From NCBI GenBank assembly GCA_028343845.1, contig JAOLZO010000006.1:31208-95207 (forward strand): DNA of 64,000 bases. Direction: 5' to 3'. The translations under genes and the position numbers were made by a program. Each line of letters opens with the position of its first letter. Within the stretch, counting starts at the first letter, position 1. Positions 8,524 to 17,300 of the stretch are shown piece by piece. The stretch is from Verrucomicrobiota bacterium (lineage in GTDB: Bacteria > Verrucomicrobiota > Verrucomicrobiia > Opitutales > Seribacteraceae). A model generated the notes under the pieces. The model was not told the origin of the DNA and ran no database searches. It saw nothing but the letters and a program-made list of their open reading frames with translations.

Positions 8524-8955
8524 ATGATCGAAGCCATCGCCGCCGCGTCCCAATCAAACCCACGCTCTTCTGCTCTTACCGAGGAATCGAGCAAGAAGGG
8601 CAGTTACATGCAAATGGAGGATTTTCTCCAATTGTTAACGAGCCAGATCAGCAACCAGGACCCGCTCGAACCGATGAAGGATACCGAATTCATTTCTCAA
8701 ATGGCGAACATTGCCTCTCTCGAGCAAATGCAACAATTCACTCAGGGATTCGAAAGCTTTGCCGATTCTCAAAAGGATATGGTGGCTCAGGCTTATCTTG
8801 GTCGCATCGTATCGATATCCGAAGAGGGTAGCGAAGTTTCCGGTTTGGTCGATTCGGTAGAAAAATCCGAGGATGGAACGATTTCCGTCCTTGTCTCCGG
8901 CAAGAGTTACGATCCCCAAAATATAACCCGTGTCAGCTTGCCCCAAAACCGATAA
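8524..8955 (+). CDS. flgD: Flagellar hook-capping protein FlgD (short form)
   Basis: FlgD caps the growing hook. The 143-residue product has the FlgD amino-terminal signature QMEDFLQLLTSQISNQDPLE and FISQMANIASLEQMQQF, which defines the family. Enteric FlgD is about 230 residues; here only a short tail (KSYDPQNITRVSLPQNR) follows, so most of the Tudor/Ig-like carboxy-terminal domain is missing. Short FlgD proteins occur in several phyla, so this is probably a natural form. It is followed by flgE after three bases. Confidence 0.9.
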   Translation: MIEAIAAASQSNPRSSALTEESSKKGSYMQMEDFLQLLTSQISNQDPLEPMKDTEFISQMANIASLEQMQQFTQGFESFADSQKDMVAQAYLGRIVSISEEGSEVSGLVDSVEKSEDGTISVLVSGKSYDPQNITRVSLPQNR

Positions 8956-8958
8956 GAA

Positions 8959-9816
8959 ATGATTCCCTCTTTGCACAACGGAATAACTGCCTTGAAGAGT
9001 CTCAGTCAAGGGCTTCAGATTCTAGGTAACAACATAGCCAACGTTAACTCATTGGGTTACAAATCCTCGAGAGCTAACTATTCGGATAATTTTTATCTTC
9101 ATCTTAACGATGCAGAATCAGGTGCGGACGGGGAACCAAGTAACAATATTCAACAACACGGTACGGGTGTCCACGTGGGTTCCGTTTCTTCCAATTTCAA
9201 TCAGGGTACCATAGAGGTTACCGGACTGGATTTGGATTTGGCGATCCAAGGAGAAGCTTTGCCCAATGGGGGAGGATTCTTTGAGGTTACCGATCCGGTT
9301 ACCGGCGAACTGTTTTACACCAGGGCAGGTGCATTTGAGGCAACGAATCAGGGCTTTGTCGTAACCCGTGACCAATATCGATACCAGTTGCAGGGAGTGG
9401 ACAACGCTCTTACCGTTGCCGTTCCTGAAACCCAAACTCTTTTGGCCCGCAGGGTCGAGGAAGACGGCGTGATCAATCTGGTCGTTCATGACAGTGCCCA
9501 GAAAAAGGACATAGTCACCAAGGTGGGGCAGGTTAAGTTGGTTAATTTTCTTTCTCCCCAATATCTTAGGAGAGTGGGGAATGGTTTTTACTCGAATGGC
9601 AAGGCTGGACAGAATATCGCCGGGATCTCCGCTAATCCTGTTCCTGCAACCGGTTCCAACGGAAAAATCAAGCAATACGCCCTTGAGATGTCGAACGTTG
9701 ACCTTACCAACGAGTTTGCCTCCATGATTTCACACCAGCGTTCATTTCAAGCTGGTTCTCGCGTAGTCACAACCTCTGACATGATCTTGTCAGAAGCCGT
9801 TAACTTGAAACGCTAG
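8959..9816 (+). CDS. flgE: Flagellar hook protein FlgE (short)
   Basis: FlgE polymerises into the hook. The 285-residue protein has the axial-protein amino terminus with NNIANVNSLGYKSSRANYSD, the FlgE-typical LFYTRAGAFEATNQGF motif near residue 115, and the carboxy-terminal D0 helix EMSNVDLTNEFASMISHQRS. Salmonella FlgE is about 400 residues, so the surface-exposed D2 domain is reduced. It follows flgD, as expected for hook assembly genes; FlgF and FlgG are encoded separately at 21735 and 22515, which makes this copy the hook protein rather than a rod protein. Confidence 0.88.
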   Translation: MIPSLHNGITALKSLSQGLQILGNNIANVNSLGYKSSRANYSDNFYLHLNDAESGADGEPSNNIQQHGTGVHVGSVSSNFNQGTIEVTGLDLDLAIQGEALPNGGGFFEVTDPVTGELFYTRAGAFEATNQGFVVTRDQYRYQLQGVDNALTVAVPETQTLLARRVEEDGVINLVVHDSAQKKDIVTKVGQVKLVNFLSPQYLRRVGNGFYSNGKAGQNIAGISANPVPATGSNGKIKQYALEMSNVDLTNEFASMISHQRSFQAGSRVVTTSDMILSEAVNLKR

Positions 9817-9846
9817 TCACGAAAACCAACATACTTCTTAACTGCC

Positions 9847-10386
9847 ATGTGTGCCGCTCAATTAGACGAACTTCCAGAAAGTAACGATGCTCCGGAGAGC
9901 AAGTCCGGAGGAGGTAACCTTATCCCCGCGCTGATCGCCATCGTCTTGGCCCCGGTTTTGACCGTGGCGGCCATGTACTTTTTGATCCAGATGAATAAAC
10001 CGGTCCAAGCTCAGGGTCCGCAGATTACCGAAGGTGGTCAGCCTCTCGACATGGAGCCCTCCGGTGAAGAAAAGTATTACGAGTTGACTGGGTTGATTAC
10101 CAATTTGGGCGGTCCCATCAAATCTCGCTACATCAACGTCGAGCTCAAGCTCGAGGGTTTGGCTGGAGATTTCGAGAAACTGTTGGAGATCAACGAGCAC
10201 AGGATTCGTGACAGGGCGCTGACCATCATGGGGCAATATACCTATGAAGATGCCCAGCTCGATGGTTTTCAGGAAAGGGTCCGAGTGGACTTGAAAAAAG
10301 GTTTTTCCATTATTCTTAAGAAATATCGGAATGGCGAAAGCGACTTGATCAGGAATATCTATTTCACCCAGTTTGTCGTCCAGTAG
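9847..10386 (+). CDS. fliL: Flagellar basal-body-associated protein FliL
   Basis: FliL surrounds the stator and supports torque generation. The 179-residue product has a cytoplasmic amino terminus, one membrane helix at about residues 27-47 (LIPALIAIVLAPVLTVAAMY) and a periplasmic SPFH-like domain with YINVELKLEGLAGDFEKLLE and a carboxy-terminal VYFTQFVVQ-like ending (here IRNIYFTQFVVQ). Length, topology and position directly upstream of fliM agree with FliL. Confidence 0.88.
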   Translation: MCAAQLDELPESNDAPESKSGGGNLIPALIAIVLAPVLTVAAMYFLIQMNKPVQAQGPQITEGGQPLDMEPSGEEKYYELTGLITNLGGPIKSRYINVELKLEGLAGDFEKLLEINEHRIRDRALTIMGQYTYEDAQLDGFQERVRVDLKKGFSIILKKYRNGESDLIRNIYFTQFVVQ

Positions 10387-10413
10387 ACCTTTGCACCCAC
10401 CTCCTTCTTAGCC

Positions 10414-11427
10414 ATGGAAAACGATCCAAATTTTTCGGACGAGAGTTTTGATTTAAGCGAAATCGAAAGTCAAGGTTCGGGCGGGTCGCTTTTCTTGCAT
10501 GACGGAACCAAACTCAGTGATCCCTCTTCCGTTAAGGTAAAGAAGTACGATTTTACTAACCCCATTGTTCTTTCCGATGCAGACTTGAGCAAGCTCAGGA
10601 CGAAGTCGGAGCAGTTCGTGTACTATTTAGCGGGGCATTTGTCGATGTTCTTGCGGACCGAGTTTAATCTTGAGTTGGAGGATCTTACTGCCGATTTGTA
10701 CGCTAACTTTACGCACTCTGTAAAAAATCCATCCTGCATTACGATGTTCAAGTTGCAGGAACTGAACGGGGTCTGTTTGTTGGATGTCAATTCGCATCTG
10801 TCCGCAACCGTGGTTGATCGGATTCTCGGAGGGAGGGGTTCCACTAACCCCGAGGAAAGAGGTCTGACGGATATAGAGAAGGCCTTGGTTGAGGATTTCA
10901 ACCAGATTATTCTCGAGGAATGGTGCAAGCAATGGGACGGAACCCTTCAGTTGAACCCCACTATTATCGGGACGGAGAGCACTGGTAAGTTTCTTCAGAC
11001 TTCACCTGCGGATGCCATGATGCTCGTCTTGAGCATGGAGGCGTCATTCGGTGACGTTTCGGGGCCGATGAGAATTGCCGTTCCCTATTACACTTTGGAA
11101 CCCGTTGTCAGTCGCTTGCTTGCCACTGTAGCGACAAAGGAGGAAAAGCAAACTGCCCCTCCCCGTTGGCATAACGTCTATGACGAGATACCCGTTGCCG
11201 TTTCTGCTGAATGGGACGCATTTGAGCTGACCTTGCGGGACCTTTCGAATCTGGAGGTCGATGATGTGATTGAAATGTCTCCATCCCTTATCGATGACAC
11301 GAAACTCCGTATAGAAAACCGAACTTGTTTCATTGGAGAAATTGGACTTGAGGGTGACCAGGTTGCCTTTCAGGTAAACGAAAGTATTGCGGAGGCTGTT
11401 AAACTAATCGGAAAAAATCATGGATAG
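10414..11427 (+). CDS. fliM: Flagellar motor switch protein FliM
   Basis: FliM is the C-ring protein that normally binds phosphorylated CheY. The 337-residue product has the FliM middle domain with the GGRG motif (VVDRILGGRGSTNPEERGLT, near residues 135-153) and a carboxy-terminal SpoA domain (residues about 255-330). The amino terminus reads FDLSEIESQGSGG instead of the usual LSQxEIDALL CheY-binding peptide, so the interaction with CheY may be altered. No chemotaxis gene is in the window. It overlaps fliN by 8 bases. Confidence 0.92.
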   Translation: MENDPNFSDESFDLSEIESQGSGGSLFLHDGTKLSDPSSVKVKKYDFTNPIVLSDADLSKLRTKSEQFVYYLAGHLSMFLRTEFNLELEDLTADLYANFTHSVKNPSCITMFKLQELNGVCLLDVNSHLSATVVDRILGGRGSTNPEERGLTDIEKALVEDFNQIILEEWCKQWDGTLQLNPTIIGTESTGKFLQTSPADAMMLVLSMEASFGDVSGPMRIAVPYYTLEPVVSRLLATVATKEEKQTAPPRWHNVYDEIPVAVSAEWDAFELTLRDLSNLEVDDVIEMSPSLIDDTKLRIENRTCFIGEIGLEGDQVAFQVNESIAEAVKLIGKNHG

Positions 11428-11668
11428 TAAGAAAATGGATATCGTCATGGATGTGAAAGTTAACGTCACCGTCCAACTTGGAACTGCTGAACTTCCCATG
11501 AAAGAAGTTGTTGAATTGAGTCCGGGGGCTCAAATTCAGCTCAAGCAAAATGCGAAGGATCCGGTGAGCTTGCTTGTGAACGGAAAGCTCATCGCCCACG
11601 GTGAAGTCGTTGTAGTCGACGATAAGTTCGGACTCAAGATTACCGAAATCGTTGATTCTCCTTCGTGA
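11420..11668 (+). CDS. fliN: Flagellar motor switch protein FliN
   Basis: FliN forms the lower part of the C-ring. The 82-residue product is a single SpoA domain: DVKVNVTVQLGTAELPMKEV, then the core VELSPGAQIQLKQNAKDPVS and LVNGKLIAHGEVVVVDDKFG. Length is that of a minimal FliN without an amino-terminal extension. The ATG lies inside the end of fliM, so translational coupling is likely. Confidence 0.94.
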   Translation: MDSKKMDIVMDVKVNVTVQLGTAELPMKEVVELSPGAQIQLKQNAKDPVSLLVNGKLIAHGEVVVVDDKFGLKITEIVDSPS

Positions 11669-11718
11669 TTACCCCAATGCGTTCGGCTGCTCAATGCGGT
11701 TTGAAGGCATGAGGAATC

Positions 11719-12090
11719 ATGCAGGCATTTGATTCATTTTCCTTTTTATCTACCGTTTCCGTTTCTGGGGATGGTTATGTTTTTGATTTGGTTAAGCTGA
11801 TCGGTTTTCTTGGCTTGCTCGGTGCCGGTGCTTATTTTCTCACTGACTTTGCCAAAAAGAGAAGAATACAATCCGCCCTTTCGAGCGAAGGAAAGATTGT
11901 CGTTGCAGATACCTGCCCTTTGGGAAACAAGCAATTTTTGGTTGTAGCTCAATATGGTCCCGAGAAGCATTTGATCGGAGTAAGTCCCAATTCGATCCGT
12001 CACCTGTCCAAGCTGAATTCGGAAAGCAATGATTTTCAACAAAAATTGGATGAGGCGAAGTCAATGGAAAGCGAGGAGCAGGATGCTTAG
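11719..12090 (+). CDS. fliO: Flagellar export apparatus protein FliO
   Basis: FliO helps assemble the FliP ring of the export gate. The 123-residue product has one membrane helix (VKLIGFLGLLGAGAYFLTDF, about residues 24-44) and a cytoplasmic beta-rich domain with IVVADTCPLGNKQFLVVAQY, matching the FliO family consensus. The extreme 3' end overlaps fliP in another frame. Fifty non-coding bases separate it from fliN. Confidence 0.88.
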   Translation: MQAFDSFSFLSTVSVSGDGYVFDLVKLIGFLGLLGAGAYFLTDFAKKRRIQSALSSEGKIVVADTCPLGNKQFLVVAQYGPEKHLIGVSPNSIRHLSKLNSESNDFQQKLDEAKSMESEEQDA

Positions 12091-12865
12091 GCGCATGATA
12101 TCCTGTCGGTCTCTTTTCCTCTTGTTGGCCGGAGTTGCTTTCCTTGCCGTTCCCTCCACTGTGGTGGATGCCCAAACGACTGGCACTGGTTCTCCCGGAC
12201 TGCGGATCGACGTGACCGGTTCCAATGAAGAAGGGGACTTCGGGGTGGCGATCCAGTTGGTGATTGCCATGACCATTCTGACTTTGGGGCCATCGATCAT
12301 CATGATGATGACCTGCTTTACGCGCATTGTGATTGTTTTGGGGTTTGTCAGAAACGCGATCGGAGTAAATTCCGCTCCATCCAGTCAGATTATCGTTGGT
12401 CTTGCCCTGTTTCTGACCTTTTTCGTCATGGGGCCGGTTTGGAACAAGATTTATGACGATGCGGTTACCCCGTATATGGCGAAAACCATGAAGTCAAGTG
12501 ATGCGCTGATGGTGGCGACCGCTCACATGAAGGACTTCATGATGAATCAAACCCGTCAGCAAGACGTGCAGTTTTTTCTGGAAATATCAAGGCAGGGGGC
12601 CATGACGCGGGATGAATTGCCCCTTAGCATAGTGGTGCCTTCCTTTGTTCTGAGCGAACTTAGAACGGCCTTCCAAATGGGTTTTCTCATTTTCATACCC
12701 TTTATCATCGTGGACTTTATCGTCGCGTCCTCCCTCATGTCGATGGGGATGATGATGATGCCCCCCGTGGTTATTTCCATGCCATTCAAATTGCTTTTGT
12801 TTGTGCTGGTTGACGGCTGGTATTTGGTCGTGCAGTCTTTGGTGAATAGTTTCAACATAGCATAG
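12083..12865 (+). CDS. fliP: Flagellar export gate protein FliP
   Basis: FliP forms the central pore of the type III export gate with FliQ and FliR. With the ATG at 12083 the product is 260 residues, with a cleavable signal peptide (ISCRSLFLLLAGVAFLAVPS) followed by FliP membrane segments and the family signature MTCFTRIVIVLGFVRNAIG and FVLSELRTAFQMGFLIFIPF. The frame is open to 12029, but a GAGGAGCAGG ribosome-binding region just before 12083 and the signal peptide decide the start. It overlaps the fliO stop. Confidence 0.95.
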   Translation: MLRRMISCRSLFLLLAGVAFLAVPSTVVDAQTTGTGSPGLRIDVTGSNEEGDFGVAIQLVIAMTILTLGPSIIMMMTCFTRIVIVLGFVRNAIGVNSAPSSQIIVGLALFLTFFVMGPVWNKIYDDAVTPYMAKTMKSSDALMVATAHMKDFMMNQTRQQDVQFFLEISRQGAMTRDELPLSIVVPSFVLSELRTAFQMGFLIFIPFIIVDFIVASSLMSMGMMMMPPVVISMPFKLLLFVLVDGWYLVVQSLVNSFNIA

Positions 12866-12877
12866 GAGGATTTTGTT

Positions 12878-13147
12878 ATGACGATGGAGCTTGCGGTTGA
12901 TATCCTGAGGAATCTCCTCCAGACCGGTCTGATACTCTCCATTCCTATCCTCGGAACCGCCACGGTGGTCGGATTGGCGATCAGTTTCTTTCAGTCGATT
13001 ACCAGTCTTCAGGAGCAGACCCTTACTTTCGTTCCCAAATTGGTTTGCGTCTCTTTGGCCATTGTAATCTCCGCCAATTTCATTTTGAAGACCCTAACCG
13101 AATTTTGCATCTCGATGATCAATCTCGTTCCGACCATGGCTCAATGA
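12878..13147 (+). CDS. fliQ: Flagellar export gate protein FliQ
   Basis: FliQ wraps the FliP-FliR core of the export gate. The 89-residue protein consists of two membrane hairpin helices with the family signature LVGLAISFFQSITSLQEQTL (here VVGLAISFFQSITSLQEQTL) and FVPKLVCVSLAIVISANFIL. A strong AGGAGG at 12864-12869 lies 8 nt before the ATG. The stop overlaps the fliR start in an ATGA. Confidence 0.96.
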   Translation: MTMELAVDILRNLLQTGLILSIPILGTATVVGLAISFFQSITSLQEQTLTFVPKLVCVSLAIVISANFILKTLTEFCISMINLVPTMAQ

Positions 13148-13908
13148 CTATTCTGGCCGGGGAGATTGTCGTGTGGGTACTCGTTTTTATTCGGACGGGT
13201 GCTTTTTTTTTAGGAATCCCGCTTTTCGCGGGTAAAATGGTTCCCAAGAAAATTAGGGTTGCCTTTGCCCTTATGCTTTCCCTTTTGATTAACCCTCTGG
13301 TCCCTGCGAACCTCGAAATCGCGACTCATTTTGCCGGAGCTATCCTTCTGGCCATGAATGAAGTGTGCATCGGTTTACTTCTTGCCATGACCGTGAGGAT
13401 GGTTTTTTTCGCGGTGGAATTGGCCGGGCACCTCATCTCCTATGAAATCGGTTTGATGGCGAGTAACAGTATCAATCCTCTGCTTGGTTCCTCCAACGCA
13501 ACCATCACCACTTTGCTCTATTATTTCAGCTTGCTCGTATTCTTTGTAGCCGAAGTGCATTATGACGTGCTCAAGGCCTTTATAATGAGCTTCGAGATTC
13601 TACCGATAGGATCATTCTTCCTGAAGGCCAGTCCAATGGTCGAGTTCGTCCGGGAAGTGGCGCATGTTTTTGTGCTCGGAACACTTATGGCCGCGCCCTT
13701 TATTGCCTTGAACTTTCTTATCAACGTGTCCTTTGCCGTCTTAGGCAAGGCTGTCCCTAAAATGAACGTGTTCATGACAAGTTTCGCGATCAGGATTCTT
13801 TCCGGCCTTATTTTGTTGGTCTCCTCCATTCTATTAATTTCCGCCTACATTCTGGACAGCAGCAGAAGGTCGGTCGAGATCATGCTCGATATCATCCAGC
13901 CTGGCTGA
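13144..13908 (+). CDS. fliR: Flagellar export gate protein FliR
   Basis: FliR completes the FliPQR gate. The chosen ATG at 13144 overlaps the fliQ stop (ATGA) and gives 254 residues starting MTILAGEIVVWVLVFIRTGA, which fits the FliR amino terminus with its conserved R-x-G in the first membrane helix. Several further membrane helices follow, with the conserved segment VELAGHLISYEIGLMASNSI. The frame is open 99 bases further upstream within fliQ, but that extension is hydrophilic and overlaps another gene. Confidence 0.93.
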   Translation: MTILAGEIVVWVLVFIRTGAFFLGIPLFAGKMVPKKIRVAFALMLSLLINPLVPANLEIATHFAGAILLAMNEVCIGLLLAMTVRMVFFAVELAGHLISYEIGLMASNSINPLLGSSNATITTLLYYFSLLVFFVAEVHYDVLKAFIMSFEILPIGSFFLKASPMVEFVREVAHVFVLGTLMAAPFIALNFLINVSFAVLGKAVPKMNVFMTSFAIRILSGLILLVSSILLISAYILDSSRRSVEIMLDIIQPG

Positions 13909-13918
13909 ATGCGTTCTT

Positions 13919-15031
13919 ATGTCAGACGTTGATAAAAGTTCAAAAACCGAGCCACCCACAGAGAAAAAGCTCTCAGAGGCACGAGCCAAGGGGAATTTTG
14001 CAAAAGCGCCTGAGATAAGCATGACTTTTACCCTTCTGGCGGGGTTTACCATCATTTTGTTCTATGCTCCCGGAAAAGCCGAAGACATTGCTTTTTTTAC
14101 ACAGTCAATCTTTGAAAACCTGGATTCGATAACGGCCACGCAGGAGGGGGTTGCCCATACTTTGACCGAGTCTTACTTTACCTTGGCCATGATTGTACTA
14201 CCCTTGCTCTTGGCCTGCTTCGTCGCCGCGGCCGTAGGGGAGGGGTTGCAAACAGGCTTTCGACTTTCGCCTAAGGCTTTGGAACCTAAATTAAGCAAGC
14301 TGAATCCCATTAGCGGATTCAAAAAGGTATTTGGTCTGAAGGCCTTGAAGACTTTTGGGGTGGACTTCCTGAAGTTTTTAGCGATCGGCAGCGTGGTTTG
14401 GATCACTTTGTTGATTTTTCTGGACGATCCTATTTTTTATGCTCCGATCCCCATTCAGTATTTGCCTCAGTTCATTTACAAGCTCTTCGTGGTTATGTTT
14501 GCCATATTAGTGCTGCTTTTGATTGTCGTCGCGATTATCAACTTCTTGATCAAGAAAAAGGAACATGCTGATGAGATGAAGATGACCAAGGATGAGGTGA
14601 AGGAAGAGAGGAAAAGCAAGGAGGTCGCGCCCGAGGTGAAGTCAGCCCAAAGAAAGAAAGCCATGGAGTTGCTTGGGGGTCAGGGCGCCACCGATGTCGC
14701 GACTGCAGACGTCGTGGTTACGAACCCCACTCACTATGCAGTGGCCTTGAGATATGAAAAAGGCATGGATCTTGCTCCTGTAGTCGTTGCGAAAGGAGAA
14801 AATCTCTTGGCAAGAAGAATAAAAATCATAGCAAAAGAGCACGAAGTGCCCATGGTTGAGAACAAACCGGTGGCGCAGGCTTTGTTTGCGTTGGGCAAGG
14901 TTGGCCAACCCATTCCTTATGCCTTATTTCAAGTCGTCGCTGAAATTTTGGCTCTGGTTTACAAAACCCATGCCTATTATTTTCATAGGCTCAAGGCTCG
15001 CCGTCTTTTGGCTAAACCCACTGCTTCCTAG
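13919..15031 (+). CDS. flhB: Flagellar export switch protein FlhB
   Basis: FlhB is the autocleaving specificity switch of flagellar export. The 370-residue product begins with the family signature KTEPPTEKKLSEARAKGNFA, has four membrane helices, and carries the autocleavage site NPTH at about residue 269, in TNPTHYAVALRYEKGMDLAP. The carboxy-terminal domain is full length and includes the conserved PVAQALFALGKVGQPIP. FliK, its switching partner, is encoded in the same cluster. Confidence 0.96.
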   Translation: MSDVDKSSKTEPPTEKKLSEARAKGNFAKAPEISMTFTLLAGFTIILFYAPGKAEDIAFFTQSIFENLDSITATQEGVAHTLTESYFTLAMIVLPLLLACFVAAAVGEGLQTGFRLSPKALEPKLSKLNPISGFKKVFGLKALKTFGVDFLKFLAIGSVVWITLLIFLDDPIFYAPIPIQYLPQFIYKLFVVMFAILVLLLIVVAIINFLIKKKEHADEMKMTKDEVKEERKSKEVAPEVKSAQRKKAMELLGGQGATDVATADVVVTNPTHYAVALRYEKGMDLAPVVVAKGENLLARRIKIIAKEHEVPMVENKPVAQALFALGKVGQPIPYALFQVVAEILALVYKTHAYYFHRLKARRLLAKPTAS

Positions 15032-15037
15032 CATCTT

Positions 15038-17293
15038 ATGAAACAATTTCTGGATAAATTGCGTTCAGCTTTCAGCCGATTCGGCGGAAACTCCGATCTA
15101 GGTTTTGTTTTCGGACTCTTTGGGGCAGTTTTGCTCCTCGTCGTACCTGTGCATAAGGATGTCCTGAGCGTTTTACTGGTTTTCAGTATAGCGATTTCAT
15201 TGCTTATTCTTTTGACCGTCATTTATGTCAAGGAACCACCTGAATTTTCGGTATTTCCTACCATTTTGCTTGCCGTTACCCTCTACAGGTTGGGGTTGAA
15301 CGTTGCTTCCACTCGTCTCATTCTTCTCGATGGCGATGCCGGTTCCGTAATCCAGTCTTTTGGTACTTTCGTCGTCGGTGGGAACTATGTGGTGGGTTCG
15401 GTTATTTTTCTTATCCTAGTTATCATTAATTTTGTCGTGATCACCAAGGGTGCGGGGCGAATTGCCGAAGTTACCGCCCGTTTCACTTTGGATGCCATGC
15501 CAGGCAAGCAAATGTCTATCGATGCCGAAATGAACTCCGGCGTGATCACCGAGGCTCAAGCCCTTGAGAAAAGGGAAAAGATTCAAAAGGATGCCGATTT
15601 CTACGGTTCCATGGATGGTGCCAGCAAGTTTGTCCGCGGGGATGCCATTGCCGGTATCTTTATTACGGTAGTCAATGTCATCGGAGGTATCTTAATCGGT
15701 TATTTTCAGCGCGACCTGACAATGGGTGACGCCCTGCAAACCTATACGATCCTTTCCATCGGGGATGGTTTGGTCTCTCAAATTCCTGCGATCATTGTCT
15801 CGATCGCTGCAGGTATTCTCGTAACGCGTTCTTCCGAAGAATCCGACTTGGGTGAATTTGTTGGCAAGCAGTTGACCATTTATCCTCGAGCCGTGGGGAT
15901 TTCAGGTGCCATGCTTCTTCTGTTCGCCTTCTTTCTCGATGAAACCTTCTGGCCTTTCTTTATTCTTTCAATGGGTTGTTTTGCCGCTGCTTATCATTTC
16001 AAGAAAAAAGCGGATTCCGAGGCTGCCGTTTTGGAGGAACTCGGTGCGGGAGATCACTCCGCTCTTGCCCACGGGGGCGCTGGTCCTTCTGCTGGTCAGG
16101 CAGGGGGAGGGCAGTCCGGTCTGGTTCCGGGCGGCGAAGAAGGTGCTTCGCAACTTTCGCCTATGGAAAGCGCGATCGAACAAGAGGTTTTCGGTCTGGA
16201 GATGGGGTACGGTCTTTTGGTCTTGGCAGACAAGAAAAAAGGTGGAGATCTCCTTGAGCGAATAACCGGAGCCAGGACAAATTTTGCGAAAGAAATGGGA
16301 ATGCTCCTTCCCACAATCGGAGTTCGGGATAATATCGAACTTGAGCCTAATGAGTATCGCTTCCTGTTACGAGGCAAGGAGATCGTGCGCTCCACGATTA
16401 TCCCTGACCGAATGTTGGCTATGAGCATGGGGGGCGGAGATGCCGGTCGGCTCAAAGGGATCCCCACGATTGAGCCGGTTTTCGGCATTCAGGCTATGTG
16501 GGTGCCAGAAGAAGAAAGGCGCAATGCCGAGGTCGAAGGTTGTACGGTGGTTGATCCTTCATCCGTTTTGGTCACGCATCTTTCTGACGTGCTGAAGAGA
16601 AACGCTTACCTTATTTTGGAAAGGGAGGGAGCCCAAAGGCTACTTGACCTAGTCAAGGACAGGAATCCTACTCTCGTGAGCGAATTGTTGCCTGATTTGG
16701 TGAACGTCGGCATTATTCAGAGAACTTTGCAAAATCTGCTTCGGGAGAGAATTCCGATCAAAAACCTGACCCTTATTCTCGAAACGATTGCCGACATGGC
16801 GGCGCTCACCAAAAACCCCGACGACCTTTCCGAGCAGACCCGAAAGCGTTTGGGTATGTATTTCGTGAAGGAATATGAGGTCGAGGCCAACAAGTTGCTT
16901 GCCATGACGTTCGAACCTAAGCTCGAGCAGACGTTGATAGGGAGGGTTAAACGAAGCCAGTTTGACATTGGAATGGTGATGGACCCTGACTTGACCGAAG
17001 GGATCATTGCGGAGATCGAGCCCAAGATTCAAGAGATGACGGAAAAAGGACTTACCCCAGTAATCGTGACAACTTCCGAGCTTAGGCTTGCTTTCCGAAG
17101 GTTCATGGAACCTTCCTATCCTCAACTTGTGGTTTTGGCTTACCAAGAACTGCCAAGCGAAACCCAGATCGAACCATTTGGAGCGATTGCTCTTTCCGGG
17201 CAGACCTTACCTGAAGAAATAGTTTCCGCTATGGAAGCTGAAGGCGGCCCGGTTAACCCCAGTTCCCCGGAGGAAGTGCCCGTCGCGGCATGA
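15038..17293 (+). CDS. flhA: Flagellar export gate protein FlhA
   Basis: FlhA forms the nonameric export gate ring. The 751-residue protein has an amino-terminal membrane domain of about 320 residues with eight predicted helices and the FHIPEP-family cytoplasmic loop ARFTLDAMPGKQMSIDAEMN, followed by a linker and a large cytoplasmic domain. The linker at about residues 335-375 is unusually long and Gly/Ser-rich (GGAGPSAGQAGGGQSG), which accounts for the length above the usual 690-700. The gene follows flhB by six bases and precedes flhF. Confidence 0.96.
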   Translation: MKQFLDKLRSAFSRFGGNSDLGFVFGLFGAVLLLVVPVHKDVLSVLLVFSIAISLLILLTVIYVKEPPEFSVFPTILLAVTLYRLGLNVASTRLILLDGDAGSVIQSFGTFVVGGNYVVGSVIFLILVIINFVVITKGAGRIAEVTARFTLDAMPGKQMSIDAEMNSGVITEAQALEKREKIQKDADFYGSMDGASKFVRGDAIAGIFITVVNVIGGILIGYFQRDLTMGDALQTYTILSIGDGLVSQIPAIIVSIAAGILVTRSSEESDLGEFVGKQLTIYPRAVGISGAMLLLFAFFLDETFWPFFILSMGCFAAAYHFKKKADSEAAVLEELGAGDHSALAHGGAGPSAGQAGGGQSGLVPGGEEGASQLSPMESAIEQEVFGLEMGYGLLVLADKKKGGDLLERITGARTNFAKEMGMLLPTIGVRDNIELEPNEYRFLLRGKEIVRSTIIPDRMLAMSMGGGDAGRLKGIPTIEPVFGIQAMWVPEEERRNAEVEGCTVVDPSSVLVTHLSDVLKRNAYLILEREGAQRLLDLVKDRNPTLVSELLPDLVNVGIIQRTLQNLLRERIPIKNLTLILETIADMAALTKNPDDLSEQTRKRLGMYFVKEYEVEANKLLAMTFEPKLEQTLIGRVKRSQFDIGMVMDPDLTEGIIAEIEPKIQEMTEKGLTPVIVTTSELRLAFRRFMEPSYPQLVVLAYQELPSETQIEPFGAIALSGQTLPEEIVSAMEAEGGPVNPSSPEEVPVAA

Positions 17294-17300
17294 TTGAAGG

